A DNA stretch of 64,000 nt, taken from assembly GCA_021399435.1 (NCBI GenBank), contig JAJTUP010000001.1:806001-870000 (forward strand). Reading direction: 5' to 3'. This document shows, piece by piece, positions 33,601 to 45,396 of the stretch. Source of the stretch: Diaporthe sp. PMI_573 (lineage: Eukaryota > Ascomycota > Sordariomycetes > Diaporthales > Diaporthaceae). Made by a program: the position numbers and the translations under genes. Below the pieces are notes generated by a model. The model saw nothing but the letters and a program-made list of their open reading frames with translations, was not told the DNA's origin and searched no databases. How positions within the stretch are numbered: position 1 is the first letter of the stretch; every line of letters begins with the position of its first letter.

Positions 33601-34800
33601 TTATCCGCTTGCACCAGAGCTGCAAGTGACTCCCAGGCTGCTGGGCGTGTTCGCGCACTGGTACTTTGCGGTGCCCGAGCCGGCCTTTACCGTCAGGCCG
33701 CTCATCGCAATGCCGCAGGATCCGGCCTTGGGGCAGTTAATGTTGGCCACGACGGGCGCGTACTTGGTACTCGTGGTGCCCGAGAAGCCAGACACCACCA
33801 CGCCCGATATCTTGGCCGCGCTGGGGTTGCTCGCGCAGTAGCCCGCGTCCGAGTTGTAGCAGCTCTGGACCTGGAAGGCGTAGTCGGAGCCGGCAACGGT
33901 AAAGTCCTTGAAGGTGACGTTGGACACGACGGCGGTGCCGTACGAGGGGCCTCCCGCGTACAGCTTGATGCCCGCGGCCTTTGTCGACGTGGACATCTTG
34001 GCCCCGGACACGAACACGTTGGACACGGTGTCGGTGGATCCGGCCTTGGAGCCCAGGCTGCCGACGCTGATGCCGTGGCTGCCGGTGCAGCTGATGTCGT
34101 AGACCTCGACACGGTCGGCGCCGGGCTTGAAGGCCACGCAGTCGTCGTCGTTGGTCACGGTGGCGCCGTTGATGGTCACGTAGGTCGAGCTGCCAATGTC
34201 CCAGCCGTCAGTGTTCTTGGGTGGGTTGCTGCTGTTGCTCGCGGCCGAGAGGGTGATGTTGCTGTATGCTACGTTGCTGGAGCCGCCCGTCACAGAGTGG
34301 AATACGTTGGGGGCGTTCTTAAAGCTTAGGTTCGACATCTTTACGTTCTTGGAACCAGTGATGTAAAACAGGGTCGGGCGATGGTATGAGCTGTCCGTGG
34401 CGAACTTGTCCCACGAGGCCTGCCCGGCGCCGTCAAAGACACCCGAGCCGGTGGTGCTCGTCACCGTAAGCCCGTCGATGTTCTGTGCCAGGAAGATGGC
34501 AGTTTTGCCGTTCCAGTAGGTCGTATCGGAGGAGGCCTTTATCAGGCCCTCGACCTGTAGGGTGCACCCCTTGCATCCGGCGAGGGTGAGCACAGAGTTG
34601 ACGTAGTATGTCGCGCCAGCGGGGATCACAATAGTGCCGGACGGGCACGCGGCGATGGCGGACTGGATGGCAGGCACGTCGTCGGTAGAGCTGCTGCCAC
34701 CAGCCTTTGGTGTACAAATCGCCGCCCGCGGCGCGACCCTGGACGGTGTGGCGCCCACCAGGGCCACGCTGGCAACGGTGAGGAGGGCGAGGAACAGCAT
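33601..34800 (-). CDS. Secreted polygalacturonase, glycoside hydrolase family 28
   Basis: Single exon from an ATG at 34800; 399 residues. Residues 1 to about 18 form a signal peptide (L-F-L-A-L-L-T-V-A-S-V-A-L-V-G-A). GH28 motifs occur in order: N-T-D-G-W-D, D-D-D-C-V-A-F-K with the catalytic Asp pair, G-S-H-G-I-S-V-G-S with the catalytic His, and G-I-K-L-Y, where most members have R-I-K. Several N-glycosylation sequons (N-V-T, N-I-T, N-S-S) fit a secreted enzyme. It hydrolyses alpha-1,4-galacturonan of pectin outside the cell. W in N-T-D-G-W-D and the changed R-I-K suggest an exo-acting enzyme, but this is inference. The coding sequence is very GC-rich at third positions, which creates long antisense frames. 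The frame extends upstream to 34896 through a GC-repeat and was not used. Confidence 0.92.
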   Translation of the reverse strand: MLFLALLTVASVALVGATPSRVAPRAAICTPKAGGSSSTDDVPAIQSAIAACPSGTIVIPAGATYYVNSVLTLAGCKGCTLQVEGLIKASSDTTYWNGKTAIFLAQNIDGLTVTSTTGSGVFDGAGQASWDKFATDSSYHRPTLFYITGSKNVKMSNLSFKNAPNVFHSVTGGSSNVAYSNITLSAASNSSNPPKNTDGWDIGSSTYVTINGATVTNDDDCVAFKPGADRVEVYDISCTGSHGISVGSLGSKAGSTDTVSNVFVSGAKMSTSTKAAGIKLYAGGPSYGTAVVSNVTFKDFTVAGSDYAFQVQSCYNSDAGYCASNPSAAKISGVVVSGFSGTTSTKYAPVVANINCPKAGSCGIAMSGLTVKAGSGTAKYQCANTPSSLGVTCSSGASG

Positions 34801-35849
34801 GATCGACCGGCAGTTCAACAAAACGGCCTGCAGTAGTCCTTCCTGGGCAGGGCAGGGCAGGGCTGGGCAGGGCAGAGCGGCAGCACGAGCGGCCACTGCA
34901 CGCTATCGAGCTTCTGTACGGGATGTGGTTGATATGCGAGTCGATTCGATACGCACTTGAGCACCCCACAGACCAAGACCTCCTCCAAGACTTACATGGG
35001 ATGGATCAGGCCATGCTTGCTGCAATATAGCTTTGTGCTTGCGCTCTCGACCGGCGACACTCTCCTCTCGACGGAGCCATAACTCCACGGCCCCCCGAGA
35101 TTGGCAACTCACCGACGTGGTGCTGGATCACTCACGAATTATAGTACTAGTCCAAAGAGTGCCCATATGATTATCCCCTCTTCCCTGTCATGGCGAGTCC
35201 CTGGTGCTCCGTGACCGAAGACGGCGGCGGCCTTGCCCCTTTCGGGAAGGCGACGCCAAGTGATCAAGCGTCTTATTTGTGGGTTCCCATTTGGCCATGT
35301 TTTCCCATGCGGGCGGGTAATTCTCCGATTCTAGCTTCTCTCGCCTGCGCGGACGACCGCTCGACCGCACCCTGAACGTTAGAACCATGAAATGGGTCCC
35401 GGGCCACCCGTCGGAGTCTACAAGTTTGTCATCAGAACGTCGCTGCTTGCTGCGTGGCGTGTCTGGCCGAGTGGGATCCTTCGACGGGGTGGTGGCACGG
35501 CTGGTGACGATTGTCCTCGGTATGCATCCGCTCACTACCTGTTCAATTTCTAGCAACTCTTGCGGTCCACTTTTTCGTGGATGCAAACGCTCGCCCAGGC
35601 ATCGCGAGCATTGCACTTTCTTGTATTCCTTTGCTTAGGCGCTCTGATCGCTCGTAAATCCGAGTACCATATCATTGTCTTCCAGTTTGTCCTCGGGGAG
35701 CTCGACGGTACCGTAGCGGTAGAACAGCCTCGAAGCGGAAGTTGCCCTCCGCATGACACCGAGGGCAGTGACGTTAATGGACGAAGTTCAACGATTCGAA
35801 TGACATTGCGTGAACTTGCACGGCGGCGGTACTTTTAACCATGGGAAAT
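34801..35849. other. Intergenic region, no supported gene
   Basis: About 1.05 kb. Near the polygalacturonase start a G-rich imperfect repeat (GGGCA units, 34848-34875) lies in the 5' leader. Frames at 35188-35838 on both strands overlap each other and lack motifs. Confidence 0.35.
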
Positions 35850-37601
35850 TTAATTGCCTGCAAAGATGCTTCCCAGCTTCACCAACTCCTCCCATCTTTC
35901 GTCTGACCGAATCTCGACCTTTCCCTCTGGAGTCATAACCTTCATTTGATCAATTGAAGTCGTCCCAAACTTGTACCTCGTGTCATCATTCACAAAAGCA
36001 GTCAAGATCTGGATCCAATCCTCCATCAGCTGTCTCTCAGCGGCTGTTGGTCCGTAGCAAATCGCGAAGCTGTTTGGTGGGGCCAAAGTCAGTTCAATTT
36101 CTTCCCAAGACTCGAATGTTCTTCCTGTCGGGGGCAACTCTCACTTCCAAATAGGCCTGTCCATCGCATGCGCAACGCCGAAAGAGGCCGGGGCTACCTC
36201 CTCATCGATGAAAGACAGACGATATGCAATGTGATATCTCCATATATCTTGCAGGTCTACGCCATTGTCAACTAATGCTTTGACCAAAGCTCGAGACGGC
36301 CCGCGCACTTGGCCGTCGGACACAATGTTTCCTAGGATTATGAATATCAGCGATGGCTCTGTAGCCTGGCGCCAGGCCTACAATGTCTCACCAAAGGTCC
36401 TTTGCCAATCTTCTAGCTTGTCCGACGCCGGCAACTTGTATTGCTGGATGACTCGGTCGGTTACCTGAGGGGCATAGTAATTCGAAACTTGCAGTTTAAG
36501 GGCGTCTACGGTTGGCTCAGTCGGGGCATTGTATGACGAGTATAACGTTTCCTCGTTGCGGACTTCACCAATCAGAATCTTGTATCCTCTGATCTTGAAC
36601 TCGTCGGCGAACTCCTTGCTTTGCAGATATTCAATCATTCCTGAATGCACAAAAACGTCGTCCGTAACGGGCCGGAAAGTGTGGTTCTTCAGATGAGGAA
36701 TTGCCTTGACGAGATCATCCGAGTTGACCTCGCGCAAAGCCGAGAGCTTCTCTGGACCTGGTAGGCTTGTTTGAATCTGGAAATATTCGCAGAGCTCGTC
36801 GAATTGGCCCCGTACATCTGCCAAGGACTTGGGCTGCGCGGGGATCGCGTTGGAGTCCATGAAAATTCGGCGATAAAGAGAGGACGTGTTCCCAGGTTTA
36901 CGGAAATCGTACAACATCTGTGCTTCGGCACTGTACGCACCAGCGCTGCGACCAGCGAGGGTGATGTTCTCAGGGTCGCCGCCGAAGTACGATATTGTAT
37001 CTCGAACCCACTCGGCTGCAACCCGCTGATCCCACAGACCAAAGTTTCCGCCCGCCTCGCCGTCGCTTTCGCAGAGGAGGTCCTCGCCAGCAAGGAAGCC
37101 AAAGACATTCAGCCGGTATCCGATGGCCACGACGATTGCATTGAGTCCACCCGTGGTGATGAGCTCGGTCGCATCCATGCCAGGCTCCTGGGACGGGTCT
37201 CCCATCTGAAACCAGCCGCCATGGATCCAAAGCTTCACCGGCCACTTCTTCTTCTTCTCCTCCTCGCCATCCTTGTGCACCGGGGTCCAGATGTTGACAA
37301 AGAGGCAGTCTTCGCTATGTGTGGCACACTGGCCATCAGGTTTTCCCACGTGGAAAGCCTTCTGAGGACAAACAGCTTTGAACTTCGTCGCATCGTAGGC
37401 GCCTCCACTACCATCGCTATATGAATATGAGGTCGGCAGTGGTCGAGGTTTGCGCCATCTATGCTCGCCGGTCGGAGGAAGCGCATAGGGAACACCCGTG
37501 AATCGGCGGGACTTGTCGTCGAATTGAAGGCCGCGAATATTGCCCTTGTCGCCTAAGCTAAGCTCAACCGGCGTTTGCTGGTACGAAATGTTGTTGCCCA
37601 T
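35850..37601 (-). CDS. Type B carboxylesterase, intracellular
   Basis: Exons 37601-36392, 36331-36145 and 36069-35850 on the minus strand (introns of 60 and 75 bp); 538 residues. Family motifs: F-T-G-V-P-Y-A-L-P-P near the start, S-E-D-C-L-F-V-N-I-W, oxyanion loop W-I-H-G-G-W-F-Q, nucleophile elbow A-G-R-S-A-G-A-Y, Glu in V-R-N-E-E-T-L-Y, and the catalytic His region F-G-V-A-H-A-M-D, reached only after the first splice. There is no signal peptide (M-G-N-N-I-S-Y), unlike many secreted relatives. It likely hydrolyses a small ester or amide. The start is the first ATG; a TTG-led extension to 37643 was rejected. It is divergent to the aminotransferase at 38013 with 411 bp between, suggesting co-regulation. 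Confidence 0.9.
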
Positions 37602-37783
37602 CTTGGTCGAAAGATAATCTGCCCGAGTCTGGAGGCCTTCCAAAAACTTGTCTCCAGCGCTCGAAGTTTAGTTATCGAAGAGCTGCTTTGCAGGTCACTG
37701 GTCACGGATCTGGTCTTCGAGGGTCCGCGATCCCGAGGTCCGTCCCGTGGGGCGTTCCATCTGATAAGACATTTGCTTCGGCT

Positions 37784-37793
37784 CGGATCTCCG
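37784..37793. promoter_or_regulatory. Inverted CGG pair with 4-bp spacer in a divergent promoter
   Basis: The sequence is CGG-ATCT-CCG, an inverted CGG triplet pair of the type bound by Zn(II)2Cys6 dimers. It lies in the 411-bp region between the divergent esterase and aminotransferase starts, and a Zn(II)2Cys6 gene follows at 40697. A match this short could occur by chance. Confidence 0.3.
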
Positions 37794-38012
37794 GCCGAAC
37801 GCTTCTCGTCTATGCCTTTGGGGGTGTTAACCACACATATTGCAATGACTTCCGTTAAGAGAAAAATGGCGAGAGATTAGATAAGAGGCCATGAATCCTG
37901 AATGCAGTGCCGGTTCACCTTCGCTTCATAAACTTTGACGCCGAGTAATGACTTCTTGAAACAGTCTCTCGCAACAAAGCTCAGTCACGCAACTCTCTCT
38001 TAAACGGGCAAC

Positions 38013-39889
38013 ATGGGCAGCATCGATCGAGTTTCTACCAACATGGATCTGTCTCATCACATCAATACTAAGAGCAAATCTCGCCATGCCTCGCCATTGA
38101 AAGACATCATCAAGTACATCGGCTGTGATGGCATGATCAGTTTCGCTGGAGGTATTTCACGTTGGTGTTAAAGTGTATTTAAATCCTAATACCTAACTGA
38201 CCCGTAGGACTTCCGCATCCATCTCTTTTCCCGCTTGAAGAGGCCAAGTTCAGTTGTTTGACTCCCGAGGCGTCCCTCGCCGGAGACCGCAAGGTGGGGG
38301 CCGAGAACCCGGACATACTAAGTCTCACGCTTGGCCGGGGTGCATCACCCGGCGATCTAGAGTTATCTCAATTTTTGCAGTACGGTATGGAAGCAGTTCC
38401 CAGGCCCAATATACTAACGTCAATATAAGGCTGAATGTGTGACAGGTTCCGGAGCCGGCAATCTTCAGCTGATTGAACTGGCGAAAGAGTTGACTGAGAA
38501 AGTCCATGCGCCTCCATGCGATTATGAATGTTTGCTGCATCCGGGAAACACGAATGCATGGGCAAAGATCGTCGGTCTTCTCTGTGAAGAAAACGACTTT
38601 GTTCTTGTCGAGGAGTTTACGTATCCCTCGGCTCAGGCTCTTTGGATTCCTCTAGGGATCAAGGCCGTACCCATCCCGGCCGATGCCGATGGTCTCTTGG
38701 CACAGAATCTCAGATTTACTCTCCAAAATTGGGATGAGGAGAAGAGAGGGGGTCCTAGGCCCAGAGTGTACGTTGTCTCAAAACTAGCATTGAGTACTTG
38801 GCTTTGTGATCTGACTGAGAGAAGACTCTATCTGGTTTCTGTGGGATCGAACCCGACCGGCATTACCATCTCAGCATCAAGACGGACGGAGATCTACGAC
38901 ATCTGTGTCGAGTTCGGTAAGAAGTAACCCCCGTTCAGGTTTCACAGATACTTATTCCGTGAAAGACATCATCATCGTCGAGGACGACCCGTACTATTTC
39001 TTGCAATTTCCCGGATACCTTACCCCCAAAGAACCCATATTTCAACCCAGGCCGACGAAGGAGTTTCTGGAGAATTTGGTTGCGACATTTCTGTCAATGG
39101 ATGTTCAAGGTCGCGTGATACGCCTCGAATCCTTCTCAAAGACTCTTTTCCCTGGACTTCGCATGGGCTACTTTGTGGCCAACCCTGTTTTCCATGAACG
39201 TCTTCTCCGCGCGACAGAGGTCGAGACACAAGACCCAGCAGGTCTCAGTCAAGCTTTGGTCCTCAGCCTGCTCCGACGCTGGGGTATTGATGGTTACCTT
39301 ATCTGGCTTCAAAGCCTGCAGTTCCAGTATCGTGAAAGGAGAGACTGGTTGCTTGACGCCTTCCATACACGCTTTGTCGTTCTCCCTGCTGCGAAGTCAC
39401 CGGTACCTCAAGCGCAGGGTCTTGTTGCATGCGTCCGAGCTAAGCAGGGTGGACAGTTGCGACCAGTGTTCAGCTTCGTGGACCCTGGTGCTGGCATGTT
39501 TGTGTGGTGTAAGTTCTACTTTGACGGTATTGACGAATTCATAGAGATCGAAAAGTCAGGCGCCAGCAAAGATCCCGAGCAGGACTTTGCAGACGAGTTG
39601 TGGAAGGCATGGGCTACTGAGCTCGTACTGCTTACCCCGGGATCCTACTATCATGCCTGGCAAGGGCCGGACATGATGACAACCAAGGCACGTGGTGCCG
39701 ACCCGCGAACGGCGCACTTCCGCTTCTCGTTCGCAACACCGACGGTAAGCCATGGCCTGGAATTCCCTCGACTCATTCCAGGGTTACTCTTGACGCAGCT
39801 TGCTAATAGTGGTATTCATTGTGCAGAAAGAACAGATCGATACTGGGGTTGAGCGTCTGTCAAAGGTTGTGGCGAGGTATTGGCGGTGA
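38013..39889 (+). CDS. Class I aminotransferase (aromatic/alpha-aminoadipate type)
   Basis: Six exons: 38013-38151, 38208-38384, 38446-38767, 38825-38916, 38966-39744 and 39827-39889 (523 residues). PLP fold-type I motifs: I-S-F-A-G-G-L-P-H-P, Y-G-S-G-A-G (from the second splice), S-N-P-T-G, E-D-D-P-Y-Y-F-L, and the PLP-Lys region S-F-S-K-T-L-F-P-G-L-R-M-G-Y. The order and insertions resemble Aro8-like aromatic or 2-aminoadipate aminotransferases. The third intron (38768-38824, 57 bp) is stopless and would otherwise insert 19 residues before V-S-V-G-S-N-P-T-G. The product transfers an amino group from an amino acid to a 2-oxo acid. Neighbours (aldolase, acid carrier) suggest that its oxo-acid product or substrate is part of a local pathway. 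Confidence 0.9.
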
Positions 39890-40696
39890 ATACGCAGACA
39901 GATGGACAGATTATTGGGCTCGAATAATATTTGAGTCAAGATGTGGCTACTTAGTGAAGTGTGGAATGATTGTAAAAAGTAAGTGTTCAATGAACAGGAG
40001 CCTGTCAGACGTCCTACATCCAAGCCTTGGGGACCCAGCACAGACTGTATGGTTCTGTGCCATATGTTGATGCCAAAGTGTTCACGGCACCTCATTTCTC
40101 TTAACAGTTTTCCTGGTGAACAATGACATTCCAATTGTCCGGGTGGAAGGCCTATCCTATCCATAGAACTTGGTCCGAGTCTGATAGCACACCGTCTGGA
40201 TGGCATAGGTTTCAGGCGTGGTGACATTTGGAGGTACCTCAAACGCAAATCACAGTGAAATAGCTGCAGAATAATTCAATCACCTTGTATGATGCTCCTC
40301 TTACACTACAATCTGAAGCCTGGCTTTAAAGTAACCATCTGGCCCCAACCTCAAGCCACAGGTTAATCATCTCAGGTCACTCAGCAATATGCGCTGTGTA
40401 TCCCTCATCAACAGGCCGGGAAATGCCTGTCACGCACCCAGCCCAATTGATATCATGTTCTCCTTTTTGGAGCCTAGAACCAAGCCATCCTGGCAACAAA
40501 CTGATAAGAGGAGTGGGGCTGGGGATTCAGTGACAGATGAAGCGGAGATAAGGCCTCGGCATATGCTGGCCGCTCCAGCTTTTCCGCTATTAACTCTGCA
40601 TTCACATCTCATCGTTTTCAAGGCAATTTCATGTCAGATCGATAAGTTATACGCGACGAAACGCACAAACGTTTCTCTCCGAAATTTAGCATCTCC
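39890..40696. other. Intergenic region upstream of the regulator gene
   Basis: About 800 bp with no supported gene. A frame at 40389-40841 overlaps the regulator's first exon in another phase and is rejected. Confidence 0.4.
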
Positions 40697-43433
40697 ATGT
40701 CAGCTCCCGGCACCGGAGACGAAGACGAAGCCGGTCCAAATGCCCCACTCACCGCCGAGCCGGCCGGCGGTCGAGTTTGGCAAGCCTGCCTCGCATGCCG
40801 GCGAAAGAAGGTGCGACGTGAAGATGAGCATTCGTAAATAATCAGGCGCTAAGGTGCATGATAGATCAAATGCGATGGTAAACAACCTTGTTACAATTGC
40901 AGCTCCCGAGACCAGACTTGCGAGTTTCCCGGAACCAAAGACAATGCATCAGCAAGTCGATAGTAGGTGGCATCAGACAGCTTCACAACAGCGACATGAC
41001 AGGCTAGAGACTCTCACTGACGACTTGCTAGTTATACCACGTCTTTTGAGGCGCGCTGCCAGAAGATGGACTCTCTATGTGAGAGGCTAGAGACTCTTAC
41101 AAGCCAGTTGTCGAGATCGCTGGAGGCCATGCACCGGTCACCCAGGGCCGGTTCCATCGCAAGCCAAAGTGGGGACCTAATGATAGCTGCTCAAGTTCTG
41201 AAATCACTGCCCAATATTCATCACACTGGGACAACTTTGGATGGCAACATGCATCCAAGCCGAGCGGTAGCTCCGCTGCGCGTCCGCCAATCCCATGACA
41301 ACGACGAGTTGCAAGACTCGTCTGGCAGCGAAGATTCCGACACGAATGACGATGAGCGTCAAAATGAAAACGCAGAGGAACGGGAGGATGAGAACGTCGG
41401 CCAGGCTGGTGCCTTGGTTCGCGATTCGTATGGCCGTCCTAGGTAAGTCGCCGAATTGCATACTCGTGGTCGAAATCTCACGTTTAGGTCAGGTTTGTCG
41501 GCGGAGCGACTCACAACATACTGATTGAGGCTGCAAAGACTCTGCTGCCTGCTGGCTTGACAACGACTCCTTCATCCACAGGGGCGAGCCAAAGTGCGCT
41601 GAGCACCAATGACCTCGAGCTTCCTCTCTTTGTCCGAGGGAAAGTGTGGCCTGAGCTGCCATTCATACCAAAGCCAGAAGAGCTTCCGCGGCCTGCGCAG
41701 TACATTGCAGATCTCCTTGTTAGTCTCTACTTTGACAAACTTCATTACACCTTCCCTGTTCTCTTCAGGCCCCACTTCATGAGGCGGTACCAAAAGTTAC
41801 TGAAGGCTGGCCGCGATTGCTCTTCGCCCAAGCATCGTCGTTTCTTGATGGTTTTCTTCGCTGTCTGCGCGTGCTCATCCAGTCTCCTCCCGTCTACCTC
41901 TGGGAGCGAGCTATCCGGGATTGAATACTATCAGAAAGCGCTTCTCATGTTCTACGCCTCTACTGGCGAGGCGTCACTTGAGAAGGTTCAATGCTTGGCA
42001 TTGCTATCAATGTGTTCCGCGGGATGGAATGCTTTGTCCCGGAGTTGGGACTTAGCGGGTCAGGCATTGAGAGCTGCCCAAGATATGGGATTGCACCTAA
42101 GAAGCCGATCGGTGCGTTTCCTTTACTCGTGCATTTTGTCAAGTCATTGACGACAGGAAGATATTATCTCTAGCGCCAGAACTCTCGGAAAGCAAACATG
42201 CTGAGTTTCTTCGACTTCAAGTCTCTCGTCGTGTCTGGTGGTGTGTATACACTCTTGACAGGTAGGTCTCTGGATGATTGATCACATTTATTGCCTGAAC
42301 TGATTTGTGACGAAAAGGATTACATCAATCTGTCTCGGCCGTCCAATGGCTGTACAAGATGATGACTGTGACTGCGAGTTGCCTCTCGACAAGAAAGACG
42401 AAGACTTTGAACCGCAATACATGAAATCAAAACTGCATCATCCTCCCAAGGCTGACATCCCATCCGATGGGTCATGCATTATGAGCGGGTTTCTGGCATT
42501 TGCCCGCCTCTCCCGACTGGCTGGCAAAATCCAACACCTTAACTCACCCTTGAACTTACGGAAACTTGCATCTGCGGACTCCGACAAGACGCAAAGATTT
42601 CTTTCTCGCGTTGACAGATACGACCAGGCCCTGCGAAACTGGCTGGCAAGCCTACCACCACACATTCAGTTCTCGGCCAACAGCATGGAGAAGAGTCCGG
42701 GAGGCGACCCTGCGTTGGTCATGTGTGTCATTATCTTCATCCTGCATGCTGGGTCTCTTCTGAACCTTTACCGGTATATTTGTCTCCGAACCTCCTGCAT
42801 GACAGTTTACTTACTGAAGAGCCCAGTTGCTTCTTGAACTATCCTAAACAAGCAGCCCTGGAAGAGGAAGTAGACATATCAGGCGCCATCTCCCAATACG
42901 TGAGTGCGGCACAAATGTGCATTCACGCAGCGGACATTGTACGAGGCTTGGTGCCGACTTCACATTATCTGGCTCTCTCGGTTCACTACATGACGCTTTC
43001 CGGTATTGTGCTGTAAGCCAATTGCATCTTGGGGTCCCCGACTGCATTTAGTCTGATCGCTGACGTAGAATATGAAATCAGCCTTCGTATGCCTCCAAGT
43101 CACTACAATCCAGAGGTTCTTGATGATGTGGGAAAATGCGTTGCATTTCTGCAGGATGTGGAAGTTCGATGGTCTGGCGCCAAGCGAAGCCGGGATATCA
43201 TCGAGCAATTGTTACAGCACCAACGAAGCAAACTGGCACTCGGACGCAATGCTGGCCAGAGCCAGTCCAGTGTTTCACCAGCTCGAGCGAAGAGAAACAT
43301 CAACAAAAGGACGCTGGATGACTTTGAGGTCACGAACACCCCCCGAGCTGGAGAAAACCTTCTGTGGGGCGAAATACCTGGGTCCGAGTTGTTTCCATTT
43401 GATCCTTTGGACCCAGTTTTGTTCTCGTCTTGA
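40697..43433 (+). CDS. Zn(II)2Cys6 transcription factor of the local cluster
   Basis: Eight exons: 40697-40810, 40865-40962, 41032-41442, 41493-42111, 42161-42261, 42318-42773, 42827-43012 and 43052-43433; 788 residues. The first intron falls in the zinc cluster, C-L-A-C-R-R-K-K | I-K-C-D-G-K-Q-P-C-Y-N-C-x6-C, the usual position. A coiled-coil dimerisation segment (Q-K-M-D-S-L-C-E-R-L-E) follows, then an acidic stretch, F-V-G-G-A-T-H-N-I-L, and the fungal_trans domain with H-Y-T-F-P-V-L-F-R-P-H-F, R-R-V-W-W-C-V-Y-T-L-D-R and S-I-C-L-G-R-P-M-A. The seventh intron is only 39 bp and its acceptor was chosen because it gives L-L-I-A-D-V-E-Y-E in frame. It sits between the aminotransferase and the aldolase and is the natural candidate to control them. 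Confidence 0.87.
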
Positions 43434-43711
43434 TATTGACACAGTAGTTTGGACAAGTATGACAAGCTCGAGATAAAATTTACTTATGGTTGAAAATGAC
43501 TAATTTTACTACATTTTCTGGCATGCTGCGCCTCAAATGCCTCACTTCCCTCAGTCAGGGAGTATGTTGACGTGATCAACGGCTTAAGATCGACCTTCTT
43601 TGTAGGTGGTTTCGTTTTTAATCCGTGTACGTACGCTTCTTAAGCAGTATGTAGGCGGTTCCTTCATACAATTTTAGACAGAAATAATGTTCTATTGAGA
43701 CCAAGCCACGG
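43434..43711. terminator. Shared 3' region of convergent genes
   Basis: About 280 bp between the convergent ends of the regulator and the aldolase gene; AT-rich with no frame. It presumably holds both polyadenylation regions. I see no exact signal. Confidence 0.3.
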
Positions 43712-44763
43712 CTAATTGTATGCGGCGGCGGTCTTGGGGTCATCCGTTATATCTGAATCATTCCTGGTGTCGTTTACCTCCTTAATATTGTCCTCGTCTG
43801 TCTTTGTGGAAATCAGGCTCTTCAGCTTTTCCATCTCGGCAGACATCCACGCGGTGATGGCAACGATGTCCGCTCCGCAGTTGACGAAGTGAAACCCTTG
43901 CTTGTACTTGGCTGCCGCGACATCAGCACTGAGTGCGAAGTGCCCGACGTACTTGCCCGCATCGAGTCCAGCCTCCAGAACACGAGCGATGGCGTCCTGA
44001 ACCTCGGGAATTGAAGCATGATCGAACGCCACATGACCCATTGAGGCCGCGAGATCGTTAGGGCCGATGAACAGCATGTCAACGCCATCAACAGCAGCAA
44101 TTTCCTCCACATTATCCACAGCCTTTTGACTCTCGATTTGCACACACACCATAACGTTGTCATTTGCGCTGAGCAGATACTCGCGGCCAGTTTGGTTGAA
44201 CGCGGAGTGTGCGAACATGGCACCGGCTCCACGGAGACCCTGGGGCCATCGAGCGGAGCGGTACTTGCATGCCTGAACGACCGCTTCGGCTTGTTCCTGA
44301 AAGAATTTATAGCCAAGAATGACGGAAAACAAGATGCTTTACTTACCTTTGTCTCGCACATCGGTACCATTATGGCGTGGGCACCACAATCCAGTGCCCT
44401 CTTCATCATCCAGTGTTCCGATGCAGGTATCCTCACGATTGGTGACACCCCTGATGTCGAGATGGCACCGACCTGGAGATACATGTCTCTATCGTCAATG
44501 TTTCCATGCTCCGTATCGATGAGAATCCACTGTCACAATACGTCAGATTCTGTCAAGCATCCGACCCAGAGCTCTGGATCTACACATATTCTGCAACTTA
44601 CATCCTCCCCCAGAGGCGCTACGGTTCTCGCTAGCGAATAGCCGGGGAACTCAAGCCATTGACCGATGCTCGGGCCTTCACCTCTCTTAGCCCTCTCTAA
44701 CGATTCGCGCAACCGTGTCTTGCCTGTCGCATCAACAACAGGTGACTTGATTTGATTCGCCAT
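43712..44763 (-). CDS. HpcH/HpaI-family aldolase
   Basis: Exons 44763-44602, 44529-44347 and 44296-43712 on the minus strand (introns of 72 and 50 bp); 309 residues. The fold is shown by G-Q-W-L-E-F-P-G, L-G-E-D-W-I-L-I-D-T-E-H-G (made by the first splice), P-I-V-R-I-P, A-H-A-I-M-V-P-M-C-E-T-K, F-N-Q-T-G-R-E-Y, the metal ligand Glu in V-Q-I-E-S, and F-I-G-P-N-D-L-A-A-S-M-G with the ligand Asp. Enzymes of this metal-dependent class II family cleave 4-hydroxy-2-oxo acids (or 2-keto-3-deoxy acids) to pyruvate or oxaloacetate plus an aldehyde. The hydrophilic C-tail of about 40 residues is longer than usual. Divergent to the acid transporter at 45397 across 633 bp. Confidence 0.9.
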
Positions 44764-45396
44764 GTTTCTGAACGTGATTTAATTGGATGTTAAAAGGGCT
44801 TTCCACCCTGGGGAAAATAACGAAAAGCAAGGTTTTTCTTGGTGGTGATTTGATTCGGTTACGTTTCCTCTTGCGATGGTCTTCTTCCAATGAGAGACTA
44901 TAAGTTGCATACTTGGCGTAAGCTGCTATCAAGAGGGGTGACTCCGGCCGGGTCACGGGCCGCAGGTGAATATGAACTTGTGAACAATTGGCTAATCGAT
45001 GACATGATGTCCAGGGTGCGACGATAAGTTCCCCATGTTAAAATCAATGGTAAGTAAGCCAATTATTATCGCATGCAAATCAGCTTATCCAAGGAAACCG
45101 GGCTATTTCCGGCATCGCCACCTGGCCGGCTTGATCGGGGGAGGTCCGGCCGAGGCGTCAACGCGTCGTCCAGCGGAGACTAGATCCCCGGTGCGCGCTG
45201 ATAAGGATAGAGGGAGATGCGGTGACCGCAGCTCTCATGGCTGTTAGATAAAAGGAGGCAACTGCTTCTCAATGGGACATTTCCGGTAGTTTACATGGTC
45301 GAATGACAAATAATACATAGGTCGCCTTCCTCCTTTGGCGACAATTCTCTTCAGGATATTGTGGTGTTTCCCTCATTCCGACACGCCAACTTGAGG
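44764..45396. promoter_or_regulatory. Divergent promoter of aldolase and transporter, CGG-rich
   Basis: The 633-bp region between the two starts holds clusters of CGG/CCG triplets at about 44944-44962 (including CGG-GTCA-CGG) and 45123-45180. These resemble Zn(II)2Cys6 binding triplets, but GC-rich DNA contains them by chance. No gene is supported here. Confidence 0.3.

Noticed and set aside
33439..34329. 296-codon plus-strand frame antisense to the polygalacturonase
   Set aside because: It is a Gly/Val/Ala-rich shadow created by high GC at third positions of the GH28 gene, whose motifs are on the minus strand.
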